Shown: positions 43,525 to 53,071 of the stretch, one piece after another
Numbering within the stretch: position 1 is the first letter of the stretch
Layout: each line of letters begins with the position of its first letter
Notes under the pieces: generated by a model
Databases searched by the model: none
The model's input: only the letters and a program-made list of their open reading frames with translations
What the model was told of the DNA's origin: nothing
Position numbers and translations under genes: made by a program
DNA from: Tatumella morbirosei
Lineage (GTDB): Bacteria > Pseudomonadota > Gammaproteobacteria > Enterobacterales > Enterobacteriaceae
DNA: 64,000 nucleotides
NCBI RefSeq assembly: GCF_000757425.2
Contig: NZ_JPKR02000003.1
Span: 1,550,001 to 1,614,000 of the forward strand
Direction of reading: 5' to 3'

Positions 43525-43548
43525 TGGTTGCTTATCCAGGGACTTCAC

Positions 43549-46047
43549 TTACTGACCGAACATATCCTTAATCCATCCGGCAACGCCCTTACCATCACTG
43601 TCCTGCTGCACCTGCTGCTGTTGCTGTTGTTGCTGCAGTTGCTGTTGTTGCTGCTGCTGTTGCTGTTGGCAGAGTGTTGTCGGGTCTGCCGCCCAGACGG
43701 GCAGAGAACGCCAGGTCGTACTACCAGACCCACAGACAAAGTTACCGGCCGAATCGATGTTCATGGTAGTCACATCTTCCGGAGGCGTCAGATCCAACGG
43801 CGTCGGTGGCTGGTTAGCCAGATAACGACGGTACAGTTGTAATGCCCCGCTCGAACCCCACAGTTTTGTCGTTTGGTTATTATCACGCCCAACCCAGGTC
43901 ACGGTAACTTCCTTACCGTCAATCCCTGTGAACCAGCTGTCCACCAGATTGTTAGTGGTTCCGGTTTTACCAGCCAGGTGCATGGTCGGGTACTGAGCAC
44001 CTAATGCATGCGCAGTTCCCCGGTTAACAACCTGTTGCATTGCATACAGTGTCAGATAAGCCGCTTCCGGGGGTTCAACCTGCTGTGCCTGAGGGTAGCT
44101 CTGGTACAGTACTTTACCATCTTCAGAAATAACGGAGCGGACTGCCGACAGCGTCGCGCGATTACCACCACTGGCAATGGTCTGGAATGCCTGAGCGACC
44201 TGAACCGGTGTCAGGTTCAGCGCCCCGAGCAGCATCGCAGGTACGGCGGTCAGCTGATCTTTACCGACACCTAATTTAGTCCATGTATCCACCACATTCT
44301 GCAGCCCCAGTGACATCCCGAGATTGACTGTCGGAACGTTCATCGAATGAGTCAATGCATCCACCAGCAATACCTTGCCGCTGAATTTATGATCATCATT
44401 TTCCGGGCTCCAAATCTGACCATTCGGCTGTTTCAGCGATAGTGGCTGGTCGGCAATCCAGCTATTCAGCCGGTAAGTCTGGGGCTGAGCCAGTGCCGTC
44501 AGATAGGTTGCCGGCTTAGCCAGAGAACCGATGGAGCGGCGCGCCTGCATTGCGCGGTTGTACCCGGCAAACTGAGGTTCAGCACCACCGACCATCGCAC
44601 GGACTTCCCCGCTGAAGCGGTCCACCACCACCATCGCTGTTTCGAGATCTTTTAAACCGTGTTGTTTTTTCAGCTGCGGAATTCCCTCAGTCACTGCTTT
44701 TTCGGCGGCATCCTGAGATATGGGGTCCAGTGTCGTGAATATTTTCACACCTGACAGGTCCTGGACTTTATCCCCCAGTTTTTCCTGCAACTCATTACGG
44801 ACCATCTGCATAAAGGCTGGCTGAGGAGTGATCACCCCGCCTTTTGGCTGCACACCTAATGGTCGGGCAGACAGCATATTGTACATATCTTCATCGATAT
44901 ATTTTTGCTGTTGCAGCAAGCGCAGGACCACATTACGCCGTTCAAGGGCTAATTTCGGGTTACGCCATGGGTTATACAGTGAGGCACCCTTCACCATCCC
45001 TACCAGTAACGCCTGCTGGTCAACACTCAGTTCATCCACCGGCCGGCCAAAGTAATACAAACTGGCCAGCGGGAATCCACGAATCTGATCATTGCCAGCC
45101 TGTCCTAAATACACCTCATTCAAATACAGTTCCAGAATGCGGTCTTTGCTGTAATGCGCATCCATGATGATTGCCATGTAAGCTTCACGGATCTTGCGCC
45201 ACAAGGTTCGTTTGTTGGTCAGGAACAGGTTTTTCACCAGCTGTTGTGTCAGGGTACTGCCCCCCTGTACCGCTCTGCCGGCAGTAATGTTGGCGACAAA
45301 CGCACGGCCGATGGAATATAAGCTGATCCCGTCATGCTCATAAAAATGGCGGTCTTCGGTCGCTACCAGAGTATCGACCAGCGAGTTCGGGAAACCGGAA
45401 CGCGGGACAAATAACCGCTGTTCACCATTCGGTGACTGCAACATGGTGATCAACCGGGGATCGAGCCGGAAATAGCCAAAATCACGTCCGGTATCCTGAT
45501 TTTTAATCTCGGATAACTCTCCATGACTGAATGTCATCTGAGCATGAATCTGACCTTCTTTTCCGTCCGGGAAATCAAACGGCCGGCGTAATAAATCGAT
45601 GGTATTACCTTTAACCGTAAACTCACCTGGCCGGGTGATTTTGGTCACCAGGCGATACTGCGTTCCCTCCAGCAGATCCACCATCCCTTTACGGTCGAAA
45701 GGCATTCCTGGCTCCAGGCTCACTACCCGGCCATAAACTGCTGCCGGAAGTTGCCAGACTTTACCATCCACCCGGTGACGGATTTCAGAGTCGAGATAGA
45801 CGCCCCAGGCAGCCACCACTACAGCAGCTACCAGAAACAATTTGATAAACAGCCCAAGCCAGCGGCGTTTCTTTACCGGGGGTTTCTTTTTTCCTTTACG
45901 TGGCAATGACTGCTCCTCAGCGTACTCGTTGATATCCTGATCATCGTAATGACTATTTTTATTACGCTTCGCAGGTTTGCGGGCTTTTTCCGTTTGACGA
46001 GGCGTTTTCCCTTTCCGCCCGATCGGTTCGCGATCGTTCCCAGACAT
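43549..46047 (-). CDS. mrcB: penicillin-binding protein 1B
   Basis: PBP1b polymerises and cross-links peptidoglycan in the periplasm with activation by LpoB. The 832-residue protein has a basic cytoplasmic tail (1-62), one membrane helix (about 64-84), the UB2H domain (about 108-200), the GT51 glycosyltransferase domain with catalytic Glu231 in ATEDRHFYEHDG, and a transpeptidase domain with Ser508 and Lys511 in SIGSLAKP, then SMN and KTG motifs. The C terminus ends in an almost pure glutamine tract and then SDGKGVAGWIKDMFGQ. E. coli also has a Gln-rich but mixed tail. Confidence 0.98.
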   Translation of the reverse strand: MSGNDREPIGRKGKTPRQTEKARKPAKRNKNSHYDDQDINEYAEEQSLPRKGKKKPPVKKRRWLGLFIKLFLVAAVVVAAWGVYLDSEIRHRVDGKVWQLPAAVYGRVVSLEPGMPFDRKGMVDLLEGTQYRLVTKITRPGEFTVKGNTIDLLRRPFDFPDGKEGQIHAQMTFSHGELSEIKNQDTGRDFGYFRLDPRLITMLQSPNGEQRLFVPRSGFPNSLVDTLVATEDRHFYEHDGISLYSIGRAFVANITAGRAVQGGSTLTQQLVKNLFLTNKRTLWRKIREAYMAIIMDAHYSKDRILELYLNEVYLGQAGNDQIRGFPLASLYYFGRPVDELSVDQQALLVGMVKGASLYNPWRNPKLALERRNVVLRLLQQQKYIDEDMYNMLSARPLGVQPKGGVITPQPAFMQMVRNELQEKLGDKVQDLSGVKIFTTLDPISQDAAEKAVTEGIPQLKKQHGLKDLETAMVVVDRFSGEVRAMVGGAEPQFAGYNRAMQARRSIGSLAKPATYLTALAQPQTYRLNSWIADQPLSLKQPNGQIWSPENDDHKFSGKVLLVDALTHSMNVPTVNLGMSLGLQNVVDTWTKLGVGKDQLTAVPAMLLGALNLTPVQVAQAFQTIASGGNRATLSAVRSVISEDGKVLYQSYPQAQQVEPPEAAYLTLYAMQQVVNRGTAHALGAQYPTMHLAGKTGTTNNLVDSWFTGIDGKEVTVTWVGRDNNQTTKLWGSSGALQLYRRYLANQPPTPLDLTPPEDVTTMNIDSAGNFVCGSGSTTWRSLPVWAADPTTLCQQQQQQQQQQLQQQQQQQQVQQDSDGKGVAGWIKDMFGQ
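43609..43674 (-). repeat. CAG/CAA trinucleotide tract in mrcB
   Basis: On the minus strand this is a run of CAG and CAA codons, ten Gln, one Leu, eight Gln, then Val, Gln, Gln, near the PBP1b C terminus. Mixed CAG/CAA triplets make slipped-strand changes in length possible. The position matches the Gln/Pro-rich tail of E. coli PBP1b. Confidence 0.85.
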
Positions 46048-46142
46048 GAATTTTATTCTCCAGGCATAGCCTCAGCATGCGCGTTACTTTAATCCCGTTC
46101 CGGCGTAATTACATGCCAGAACCCTCTGAAAGCGAGGGCACT

Positions 46143-48590
46143 TCACAATTGTCCCGGGGAAAACTTTTTACTCCGGCGGGTAGGAAGTGCAGTGGCGGGT
46201 GAATCCGGCCATGGGTGCTTTGGATAACGGCCTTTCATTTCCTTTTGCACTTCGCGATAAGCCCCCTGCCAGAACCCGGCTAAATCCCGGGTGACTTGTA
46301 ACGGACGCATTGCCGGTGATAATAATTCCAGCAGCAGAGGGATTCTTCCCCCGGCGATCACTGGCGTATGAGCTTCACCAAACATCTCCTGCATACGTAC
46401 TGCAAGAACCGGTGGCTGTTCGGTGTCATAACGGATCAGTATACGACTGCCCGTTGGCACAGTGTAATGAGTTGGCAGCTCACTATCCAGTCGCTGGCGT
46501 TGTGACCATGTGATTAAATGTAATAAAGCTGCCGAAATATTAATAGAGTTAAAAGTTCGGGCATCAGTTACCGCCACCATTTCCGGCAGTAACCATTGTT
46601 CAAGAGTTTCCAGCAATGCCTGATCGGTCACAGACGGCCAGCTCTCCTCCGCCAGCCATTGACCGGCGCAGCTTAGCCTGGCCCTGAGCTGTAAAGCCGG
46701 TGGAGTCCAGGGCAACACGGACAGGCCCTTGCTTCTGATCCAGCGTAACATCGCCTGATGCAGCACCGGTGCTTCCGGGCGACTCCCCGGCCGTGATGTC
46801 AGGATCAGCGCACCAATAGCCTGCTGCCGCCGTACCCGCAGGATACCTTTCTCTTCATCCCATTCAACATCATCCCGCTCTTCAATCAGATCAGGGCACT
46901 GCCGGGTAAGCTCAGCTATATCCACCGGCATTGCCAGCCGAATCCGGGCTTCGGTCTGCTGCGGGCCAAACGAAAGTCTCAGAACCAGTAACCATTCATA
47001 ACGGGCCAGAGGATCCAGGGCGGCTACCGATGCCCCGGTGCCTTTTGCCATCAGATAACGTCCGCTCTGATCACGTTGACGTGCCAACTGGTCACTAAAC
47101 CCGGCCATCAGCAACTCCGGCAGCAGCGCATCATCAACCCGCCCACCCTCAATACCTGAGCGTTGTTGTAAGGACCGCGCGCGTATTACCCACTGAGTCT
47201 GCGGGTGTAAAAACAGTGATAACAGATCACTGCTGCTATTGCGTGGCGGGTCTTCGAGAATTGCCACCAGCAAACACGCGGTCGCCATGGCTGAAGCAGA
47301 CTGATAGGCGGCACAGAGAATAGCGGCAAGCCTCGGCTCGGTACCGGCGGTTGCCATTTTTCTTCCGAGAGAGGTCAGTTGGTTGCGCTGGTCCACAGCA
47401 CCAAGTTGTTGTAGCTGACGCAATGCCGCAGCCTGTCGGCTGGCTGGCGGCAGGTCCAGCCATTGCAGTTGCGACAGTTCACGACACCCCCAATACAGCA
47501 CATCAAGCATCAGCGCACTTAAATCGCTATTTAGGATCTCTGCTTCACTTACTGCGGCTGCGCGGTCTGCCTGTTCCTGACTCAGTAGATGCCAGCAGAT
47601 TCCCGGCTCCAGACGTCCGGCACGTCCTGCCCGCTGAACCATAGATGCCTGACTGATACGCTGGGTTTGTAATAAACTCAACCCGCTCTTATTGTCATAC
47701 CGCACTGCCCGCTCCAGACCACTGTCGACCACCAGACGTATCCCGTCAATCGTCAGGCTGGTTTCAGCAATATTGGTCGCCAGGACGACTTTACGTCTGC
47801 CTGGTAAAGACGGACTGATAGCCTGTTGCTGGTCAGTCAGGCTCATTGCACCATATAAAGGAAAAACATCAGTATCACTACTGAGTCGTGCGGTCAGTTG
47901 TTGTTTAACCGCCAGAATTTCCCGCTCTCCGGGTAAAAATATCAGCATAGACCCCGGGTGTTCCTTTAAAAGTTGTGCCGCTTCCCGCGCGACAGCATCC
48001 GGAAATGGCAATCGGGCAGACAGGGAAATATAGCGACGTTCGACCGGGTAACTGCGGCCTTCTGAGATAATGACCGGAGCCTCTGGCAGTAATGCCGATA
48101 ATCGCTGGTGATCCAGGGTCGCGGACATGAGCAATACTTTCAGGTCATCACGCAGGCTCTGCTGAACATCCAGTAACAACGCCAGGGCAAAATCTGCCTG
48201 CAAACTGCGTTCATGAAATTCATCCAGAATCACCAGACTAACGCCGGTCAGCTCCGGGTCGTGTTGCAGCATGCGGGTGAGGATGCCTTCGGTAACCACT
48301 TCCAGTCGGGTTTCCGGCCCGCTACGGCTTTCGCCACGCATCCGGTATCCCACGGTCTTACCCACCGGCTCATTCAATGTTTCTGCCAGCCGTCTGGCGA
48401 CATTGCGTGCCGCCAGACGCCGCGGTTCCAGCAGCAAAATCCGCCCATGGGACGGCATCTGAGCAAGCAGTTGCAAGGGCAACCAGGTCGACTTTCCCGC
48501 CCCGGGTGGGGCTATCAATAATACCCGGGCGGCATTTTTCAGTGCAGTGGACAGTTCATCCAGCACGTCACTGACAGGTAATGGCAGCAA
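46143..48590 (-). CDS. hrpB: ATP-dependent helicase HrpB
   Basis: HrpB is a DEAH-box RNA-type helicase of unknown substrate in enterobacteria. I start at TTG 48590. It has GGGAG 6 bases upstream, and the protein then begins LLPLPVSDVLDEL, matching E. coli, with 815 residues (E. coli 809). The longer ATG frame would add 67 residues that run into the divergent thpR region. Motifs: Walker A APPGAGKST, DEFH (Walker B), SATL, TNIAETSLTI and QRAGRAGR, then the HrpB-specific C-terminal domain. Confidence 0.93.
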   Translation of the reverse strand: MLPLPVSDVLDELSTALKNAARVLLIAPPGAGKSTWLPLQLLAQMPSHGRILLLEPRRLAARNVARRLAETLNEPVGKTVGYRMRGESRSGPETRLEVVTEGILTRMLQHDPELTGVSLVILDEFHERSLQADFALALLLDVQQSLRDDLKVLLMSATLDHQRLSALLPEAPVIISEGRSYPVERRYISLSARLPFPDAVAREAAQLLKEHPGSMLIFLPGEREILAVKQQLTARLSSDTDVFPLYGAMSLTDQQQAISPSLPGRRKVVLATNIAETSLTIDGIRLVVDSGLERAVRYDNKSGLSLLQTQRISQASMVQRAGRAGRLEPGICWHLLSQEQADRAAAVSEAEILNSDLSALMLDVLYWGCRELSQLQWLDLPPASRQAAALRQLQQLGAVDQRNQLTSLGRKMATAGTEPRLAAILCAAYQSASAMATACLLVAILEDPPRNSSSDLLSLFLHPQTQWVIRARSLQQRSGIEGGRVDDALLPELLMAGFSDQLARQRDQSGRYLMAKGTGASVAALDPLARYEWLLVLRLSFGPQQTEARIRLAMPVDIAELTRQCPDLIEERDDVEWDEEKGILRVRRQQAIGALILTSRPGSRPEAPVLHQAMLRWIRSKGLSVLPWTPPALQLRARLSCAGQWLAEESWPSVTDQALLETLEQWLLPEMVAVTDARTFNSINISAALLHLITWSQRQRLDSELPTHYTVPTGSRILIRYDTEQPPVLAVRMQEMFGEAHTPVIAGGRIPLLLELLSPAMRPLQVTRDLAGFWQGAYREVQKEMKGRYPKHPWPDSPATALPTRRSKKFSPGQL

Positions 48591-48725
48591 ATAAAACTCC
48601 CTGCAAGCTGTGTTAATATAATGGCCATAATAACACCCTACTGCGGGTTCCTCACTCCTGAGCGCTGTATATGTCATACCCCCGCGCCGGGAGTGACAGG
48701 AGAAGATGACAATCAGGAGACTGAA

Positions 48726-49265
48726 ATGCCAGGGCAACACTACTTTTTTGCCATTCAGCTTCCCAAAGAGCTGCAAAAATCCTTGGTGCACTGGAGATCC
48801 GAAAATTTTCCGGCCGATTCCGGACGGCCTGTACCCGCCGCGGCAATGATGATGACTCTAGCCTGGCTTGGAGAAATCAGCGACAGTACCTGTCAGCGCT
48901 TACTACAACAGGCATCCAGAATTCAGCAACCAGAGTTTCTGCTAACACTAAATGATGCCGGCCACTGGCCGAAGTCCGGTTCCGTATGGCTGGGGTGCCG
49001 GCCAGCCCCCTCCGGAGTGTTAAAACTGGGCGCGCTGTTACGTTCCCAGGCTGCACGCCAAGGCTGTCCGCAGCCGGATGGAAATTATCACCCGCACGTC
49101 AGAATTCTGCATCATGCATTTAGCCGGATAGCGATTCCTCCTGCAGGCTTCCACTGGCAGTTTCCGGTCACCCGGTTTTCATTAATGAGTAGCGATTTAT
49201 CCGGCAGAAGAAACACCCTCCGTTGCGAAGCAACATTCCCGTTGCAACCCCCCCTACAACCGTGA
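48726..49265 (+). CDS. thpR: ThpR-family 2H phosphoesterase with altered catalytic motifs
   Basis: ThpR (LigT) is an RNA 2',3'-cyclic phosphodiesterase / 2'-5' RNA ligase. I start at ATG 48726 with AGGAG upstream, giving 179 residues (E. coli 176). The fold and blocks such as FFAIQLP, WLGEISD, DAGHW and RSQAARQGC match. Both HxTx motifs are changed. The first reads MMMT (residues 41-44), with Met42 in place of the catalytic His. The second reads HVRI (124-127), with Arg126 in place of Thr. The protein may therefore lack phosphodiesterase activity. It lies between divergent hrpB and sfsA. Confidence 0.88.
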   Translation: MPGQHYFFAIQLPKELQKSLVHWRSENFPADSGRPVPAAAMMMTLAWLGEISDSTCQRLLQQASRIQQPEFLLTLNDAGHWPKSGSVWLGCRPAPSGVLKLGALLRSQAARQGCPQPDGNYHPHVRILHHAFSRIAIPPAGFHWQFPVTRFSLMSSDLSGRRNTLRCEATFPLQPPLQP

Positions 49266-49277
49266 AGAGATTTTCAT

Positions 49278-49982
49278 ATGCAGTTTAATCCGCCTTTGCA
49301 GTCCGCCACCTTACTCAAACGCTACAAACGGTTTCTGGCCGATGTGGTCACACCACAGGGAGAGCTTTTCACACTGCATTGTGCCAATACCGGCGCGATG
49401 ACGGGATGTGCAACGCCGGGAGATACTGTCTGGTACTCCACGTCAGATAACCCAAAACGCAAATATGCTCACAGTTGGGAACTGACCGAAACGGTAGCCG
49501 GTGACATGATTTGCGTGAATACCCTGCGGGCCAATTCTCTGTTTCGTGAAGCATTTGATTGTCAGCACATCCCTGAACTTGCCGGATACCGGCAATGCCA
49601 AAGTGAAGTTCGTTATGGTTCGGAAAACAGCCGGGTTGATTTTTTACTGCAACAACCAGGACTGAAGGACTGTTATGTTGAAGTCAAATCGGTCACCTTA
49701 CTCGAAAATGGTCATGGCTATTTTCCGGATGCGGTGACTCTGCGGGGACAGAAACACCTTCGGGAGTTGATGTCTATTGTCGCAGCGGGGCATCGTGCGG
49801 TTCTTTTTTTCGCGGTACTACATAGCGGAATTGATAACGTGAGTGTCGCCCGCCATATCGATCCACGCTACGCAGCACTTCTTGATCAAGCAATACTGGC
49901 CGGAGTGGAAATTCTGGTCTATAAAGCTTCGCTCACACCTGCCGATGCTAAAATAGAATTTTCTGTTGGTTTCGACCAATAA
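49278..49982 (+). CDS. sfsA: sugar fermentation stimulation protein SfsA
   Basis: SfsA was found by its ability, when overproduced, to stimulate maltose gene expression in a CRP-mutant background. It binds DNA and has an OB-like N-terminal part and a PD-(D/E)xK nuclease-like C-terminal domain. The 234-residue protein equals E. coli SfsA. SRVDFLLQ and [14 protein letters not shown] carry the acidic and Lys residues of the nuclease-like core. The gene follows thpR by 12 bases and precedes dksA. Confidence 0.95.
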   Translation: MQFNPPLQSATLLKRYKRFLADVVTPQGELFTLHCANTGAMTGCATPGDTVWYSTSDNPKRKYAHSWELTETVAGDMICVNTLRANSLFREAFDCQHIPELAGYRQCQSEVRYGSENSRVDFLLQQPGLKDCYVEVKSVTLLENGHGYFPDAVTLRGQKHLRELMSIVAAGHRAVLFFAVLHSGIDNVSVARHIDPRYAALLDQAILAGVEILVYKASLTPADAKIEFSVGFDQ

Positions 49983-50161
49983 ATGGCTGCAACGGCGTGT
50001 ATTGAAAAGATAATTCGGCATTTAAGCGTCAATTTTATTGACAAGTGGGCAACAACATACAATATCAGTAATTGCCAACAGAGATAGCTTCTGCTATTTA
50101 TAGCGGCCTGTTTTTTTCCCTCACCGGGAATCGATAGTGCGTGTTATCCAGGAGAAACAGC

Positions 50162-50617
50162 ATGCAAGAAGGGCAAAACCGTAAAACATCGTCCCTGAGT
50201 ATCCTCGCCATCGCTGGGGTGGAGCCGTATCAAGGGAAACCGGGCGAAGAGTATATGAACGAAGCCCAGCTGACACACTTCAGAAAAATTCTTGAAGCCT
50301 GGCGTAATCAACTCAGGGATGAAGTCGACCGTACTGTCTCACATATGCAGGACGAAGCGGCAAACTTCCCTGATCCGGTTGACCGGGCTGCTCAGGAGGA
50401 AGAGTTCAGTCTGGAACTGCGTAACCGTGATCGTGAACGTAAGCTGATTAAAAAGATCGAAAAAACTCTGAAGAAAGTCGAGGATGATGATTTTGGCTAC
50501 TGCGAATCCTGCGGTGTTGAAATCGGTATCCGTCGTCTGGAAGCCCGTCCTACTGCCGATTTATGTATCGACTGTAAGACGCTGGCAGAGATCCGTGAAA
50601 AGCAAATGGCTGGCTGA
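50162..50617 (+). CDS. dksA: RNA polymerase-binding transcription factor DksA
   Basis: DksA enters the secondary channel of RNA polymerase and, with ppGpp, represses rRNA promoters (such as the one at the left edge of this window) and activates amino acid genes. I start at ATG 50162 with CAGGAG upstream. The 151 residues match E. coli almost throughout. The coiled coil with its acidic tip ([11 protein letters not shown]) and the zinc finger CESC...CIDC near 114-138 are intact. Confidence 0.98.
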   Translation: MQEGQNRKTSSLSILAIAGVEPYQGKPGEEYMNEAQLTHFRKILEAWRNQLRDEVDRTVSHMQDEAANFPDPVDRAAQEEEFSLELRNRDRERKLIKKIEKTLKKVEDDDFGYCESCGVEIGIRRLEARPTADLCIDCKTLAEIREKQMAG

Positions 50618-50641
50618 TTTCAGCCTGCCAATAAGCTAACG

Positions 50642-50670
50642 TACAACAGAGCCGTACCGGCTCTGTTGTA
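50642..50670 (+). terminator. dksA-gluQ intergenic hairpin
   Basis: A 13-base perfect stem, TACAACAGAGCCG with CGGCTCTGTTGTA, encloses a 3-base loop. There is no strong T tail afterward. In Shigella flexneri gluQ is known to be co-transcribed with dksA through an intergenic terminator that lowers its expression; this hairpin is in the matching place. Confidence 0.7.
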
Positions 50671-50686
50671 GCCTGTATGATTGCTT

Positions 50687-51619
50687 ATGACGCCTGATAA
50701 TGGTTGTACAGGGCGCTTTGCCCCCTCTCCTTCCGGAGCATTACACTTCGGATCTTTAATTGCTGCTCTCGGCAGCTACCTGAATGCCAGGGCTCAACAG
50801 GGTCGCTGGTGGGTACGCATCGAAGATATTGACCCTCCCCGCGAAATTCCCGGCGCTGCAGACACTATCCTGCGTCAGCTGGAACATTATGGCTTACACT
50901 GGGATGGGGATGTTCTTTGGCAATCACAACGCAGCGAGGCCTACCGGGAGGTTATCGGGCAACTGATTACCAGTCATCAGAGCTATTTCTGTCGTTGTAC
51001 CCGTAGCCGAATCCGTGAGACGGGGGGGACTTACGATGGGCATTGTCGCGGGTTAAATCTTAGTTCAGAGGATGCCGCATTGCGGATTTGTCAGTCTTAT
51101 CCTGTACTCTCTTTCGAAGATCAATTACGTGGCAGGTTAACAGCCGACCATGCAATGGCAGCCGAAGATTTTATTATCCATCGACGTGACGGCCTGTTCG
51201 CCTACAATCTGGCGGTGGTCGTGGACGACCATTTTCAGGGAGTCACTGAAATTGTCCGCGGTGCTGACTTAATTGCCCCTACCGTGCGACAAATTTCCCT
51301 GTATCAGCAACTGGGCTGGGCTGTACCAGCCTATATGCATTTACCGCTGGCCATCAATCCTGACGGCAATAAATTATCGAAACAGAATCATGCGCCCCCC
51401 TTACCGGAAGGTGATCCACGCCCCGGGCTGGTAAAAGCACTCCGTTTTCTGGGTCAGACGGTAGACGATGAATGGCAGGATCTTTCCCGTGATGCATTAT
51501 TGTTACAGGCTGTCTCCCGCTGGAAAGTCGCCGATATCCCATTAAATGACGCTTTAATCCCGGCAGAGCCACTTACAGCATTCTCAAACTGCTCACAACA
51601 GGCTATGATTAGCCGCTGA
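50687..51619 (+). CDS. gluQ: glutamyl-Q tRNA(Asp) synthetase
   Basis: GluQ-RS activates glutamate and attaches it to the queuosine base at position 34 of tRNA-Asp. It resembles the catalytic half of glutamyl-tRNA synthetase without the anticodon-binding domain. The protein is 310 residues from ATG 50687; a TTG two codons earlier could also serve. It has the class I HIGH-like signature [14 protein letters not shown], zinc ligands in FCRCT and GHCRG, and the KMSKS-like KLSKQNHAP. It follows dksA across the hairpin. Confidence 0.95.
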   Translation: MTPDNGCTGRFAPSPSGALHFGSLIAALGSYLNARAQQGRWWVRIEDIDPPREIPGAADTILRQLEHYGLHWDGDVLWQSQRSEAYREVIGQLITSHQSYFCRCTRSRIRETGGTYDGHCRGLNLSSEDAALRICQSYPVLSFEDQLRGRLTADHAMAAEDFIIHRRDGLFAYNLAVVVDDHFQGVTEIVRGADLIAPTVRQISLYQQLGWAVPAYMHLPLAINPDGNKLSKQNHAPPLPEGDPRPGLVKALRFLGQTVDDEWQDLSRDALLLQAVSRWKVADIPLNDALIPAEPLTAFSNCSQQAMISR

Positions 51620-51659
51620 TTTGAGCATTACTTATTTTATGTCACTGTCGAGGTGTACT

Positions 51660-53069
51660 ATTTTTACCCGAGTAGCGAATTTTTGTCGGAAAGTTCTTCT
51701 TCGTGAAGAAGAAGTCCCCGCTGAGACAAAAGACCAAAATCTGATGACTATCATTCCGCGTGATAAGCATAATATTTCCCGAAAAGACATTAGCGAAAAT
51801 GCGCTCAAAGTCTTGTATCGGCTAAATAAAGCAGGCTTTGAAGCTTATCTGGTGGGCGGCGGTGTCCGTGATCTTCTGCTGGGTAAAAAACCGAAAGATT
51901 TCGACATTACTACTAATGCAACCCCGGAGCAGATGCGTAAACTGTTCCGTAACTGTCGTTTGGTGGGAAGACGCTTCCGTCTGGCACACGTGATGTTTGG
52001 TCCGGAAGTCATCGAAGTGGCAACTTTCCGCGGCCATCATGCCAGCGAAGCCGAAAAAAATAATGAACACGACCGGAACCAGTCTCAGCTTGGTCAGAAC
52101 GGGATGCTACTACGCGATAATATCTTTGGCTCCATTGAAGATGATGCGCAGCGCCGTGACCTGACCATTAACAGCCTCTACTACAGTGTGGCTGATTTTA
52201 CTGTTCGTGACTATGTCGGAGGATTACAGGATCTGCAACAGGGGGTTATTCGCCTCATCGGTTCGCCGGAAACCCGCTATCGTGAAGATCCGGTGCGGAT
52301 GCTGCGGGTAGTCCGTTTTGCCGCCAAGCTCAATATGAGCATTGACCCGGAAACTGCTGAACCCATCACCCGGCTGGCAAGCCTGCTGACCGATATTCCG
52401 TCTGCACGCTTATTTGAAGAGTCACTGAAATTACTTCAGGCGGGCCACGGCGAGCAAACCTACCAGTTATTGTTGCAGTACCAGCTATTTCAGCCGTTGT
52501 TCCCCACCATTACACAGTATCTTACCCCACAGGGTGACAGTGCCATGGAACGGATGATTGTTCAGGTACTGAAGAATACTGATCGACGGATTAACAATGA
52601 TATGCGTGTTAACCCGGCATTTCTGTTTGCCGCCATGCTGTGGTATCCGCAGTCTGAACGCGCGCAACAGATCGCCCAGGAAAGCGGGCTGCCATGGTAC
52701 GAAGCTTTTGCTCTGGCAATGAATGACACACTGGATGAAGCCTGCCGTGCCATCGCTATCCCGAAACGCATTACCAGCCTGATCCGGGACATATGGTCAC
52801 TACAGCTACGCCTGCCGCGCCGCCATGGTAAACGGGCGTGGAAGCTGATGGAACACCCGAAATTCCGTGCTGCCTATGACCTGCTGTTACTGCGCGCTGA
52901 AGTAGAAAAAAATAGCGAACTTGAGCGTCTGGGACAATGGTGGGGAGAGTTTCAGTCAGCACCTCCGGTACGTCAGTCGGCAATGATCAATAGTCTGGGG
53001 AGCGATCCGCATCAGCGTCGTCGTCCTAACCGGTCGCGTCGCCGTCAGCCGGCACCACGGAATAACTGA
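51660..53069 (+). CDS. pcnB: poly(A) polymerase I (AUU start)
   Basis: PcnB adds poly(A) tails to RNA, marking it for decay and controlling plasmid copy number through RNA I. I start at ATT 51660. A GAGGTG site lies 4 bases upstream, and the protein then begins [12 protein letters not shown] exactly as in E. coli, where an AUU start is documented. This gives 469 residues. An ATG seven codons earlier (51639) is in frame but lacks a good site. The nucleotidyltransferase motif [19 protein letters not shown] has Asp80 and Asp82. The C terminus is very Arg-rich ([15 protein letters not shown]). Confidence 0.94.
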   Translation: MFTRVANFCRKVLLREEEVPAETKDQNLMTIIPRDKHNISRKDISENALKVLYRLNKAGFEAYLVGGGVRDLLLGKKPKDFDITTNATPEQMRKLFRNCRLVGRRFRLAHVMFGPEVIEVATFRGHHASEAEKNNEHDRNQSQLGQNGMLLRDNIFGSIEDDAQRRDLTINSLYYSVADFTVRDYVGGLQDLQQGVIRLIGSPETRYREDPVRMLRVVRFAAKLNMSIDPETAEPITRLASLLTDIPSARLFEESLKLLQAGHGEQTYQLLLQYQLFQPLFPTITQYLTPQGDSAMERMIVQVLKNTDRRINNDMRVNPAFLFAAMLWYPQSERAQQIAQESGLPWYEAFALAMNDTLDEACRAIAIPKRITSLIRDIWSLQLRLPRRHGKRAWKLMEHPKFRAAYDLLLLRAEVEKNSELERLGQWWGEFQSAPPVRQSAMINSLGSDPHQRRRPNRSRRRQPAPRNN

Positions 53070-53071
53070 GG

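Noticed and set aside
43528-43842. Leu-rich 104-codon plus-strand frame that looks like a membrane protein
   Set aside because: The leucines come from reading the CAG/CAA repeat of mrcB on the opposite strand (CTG/TTG); not a gene.
48591-48791. 67-residue N-terminal extension of HrpB from an upstream ATG
   Set aside because: It overlaps the divergent thpR start and has no counterpart in E. coli HrpB; the TTG with a good binding site explains the family length.
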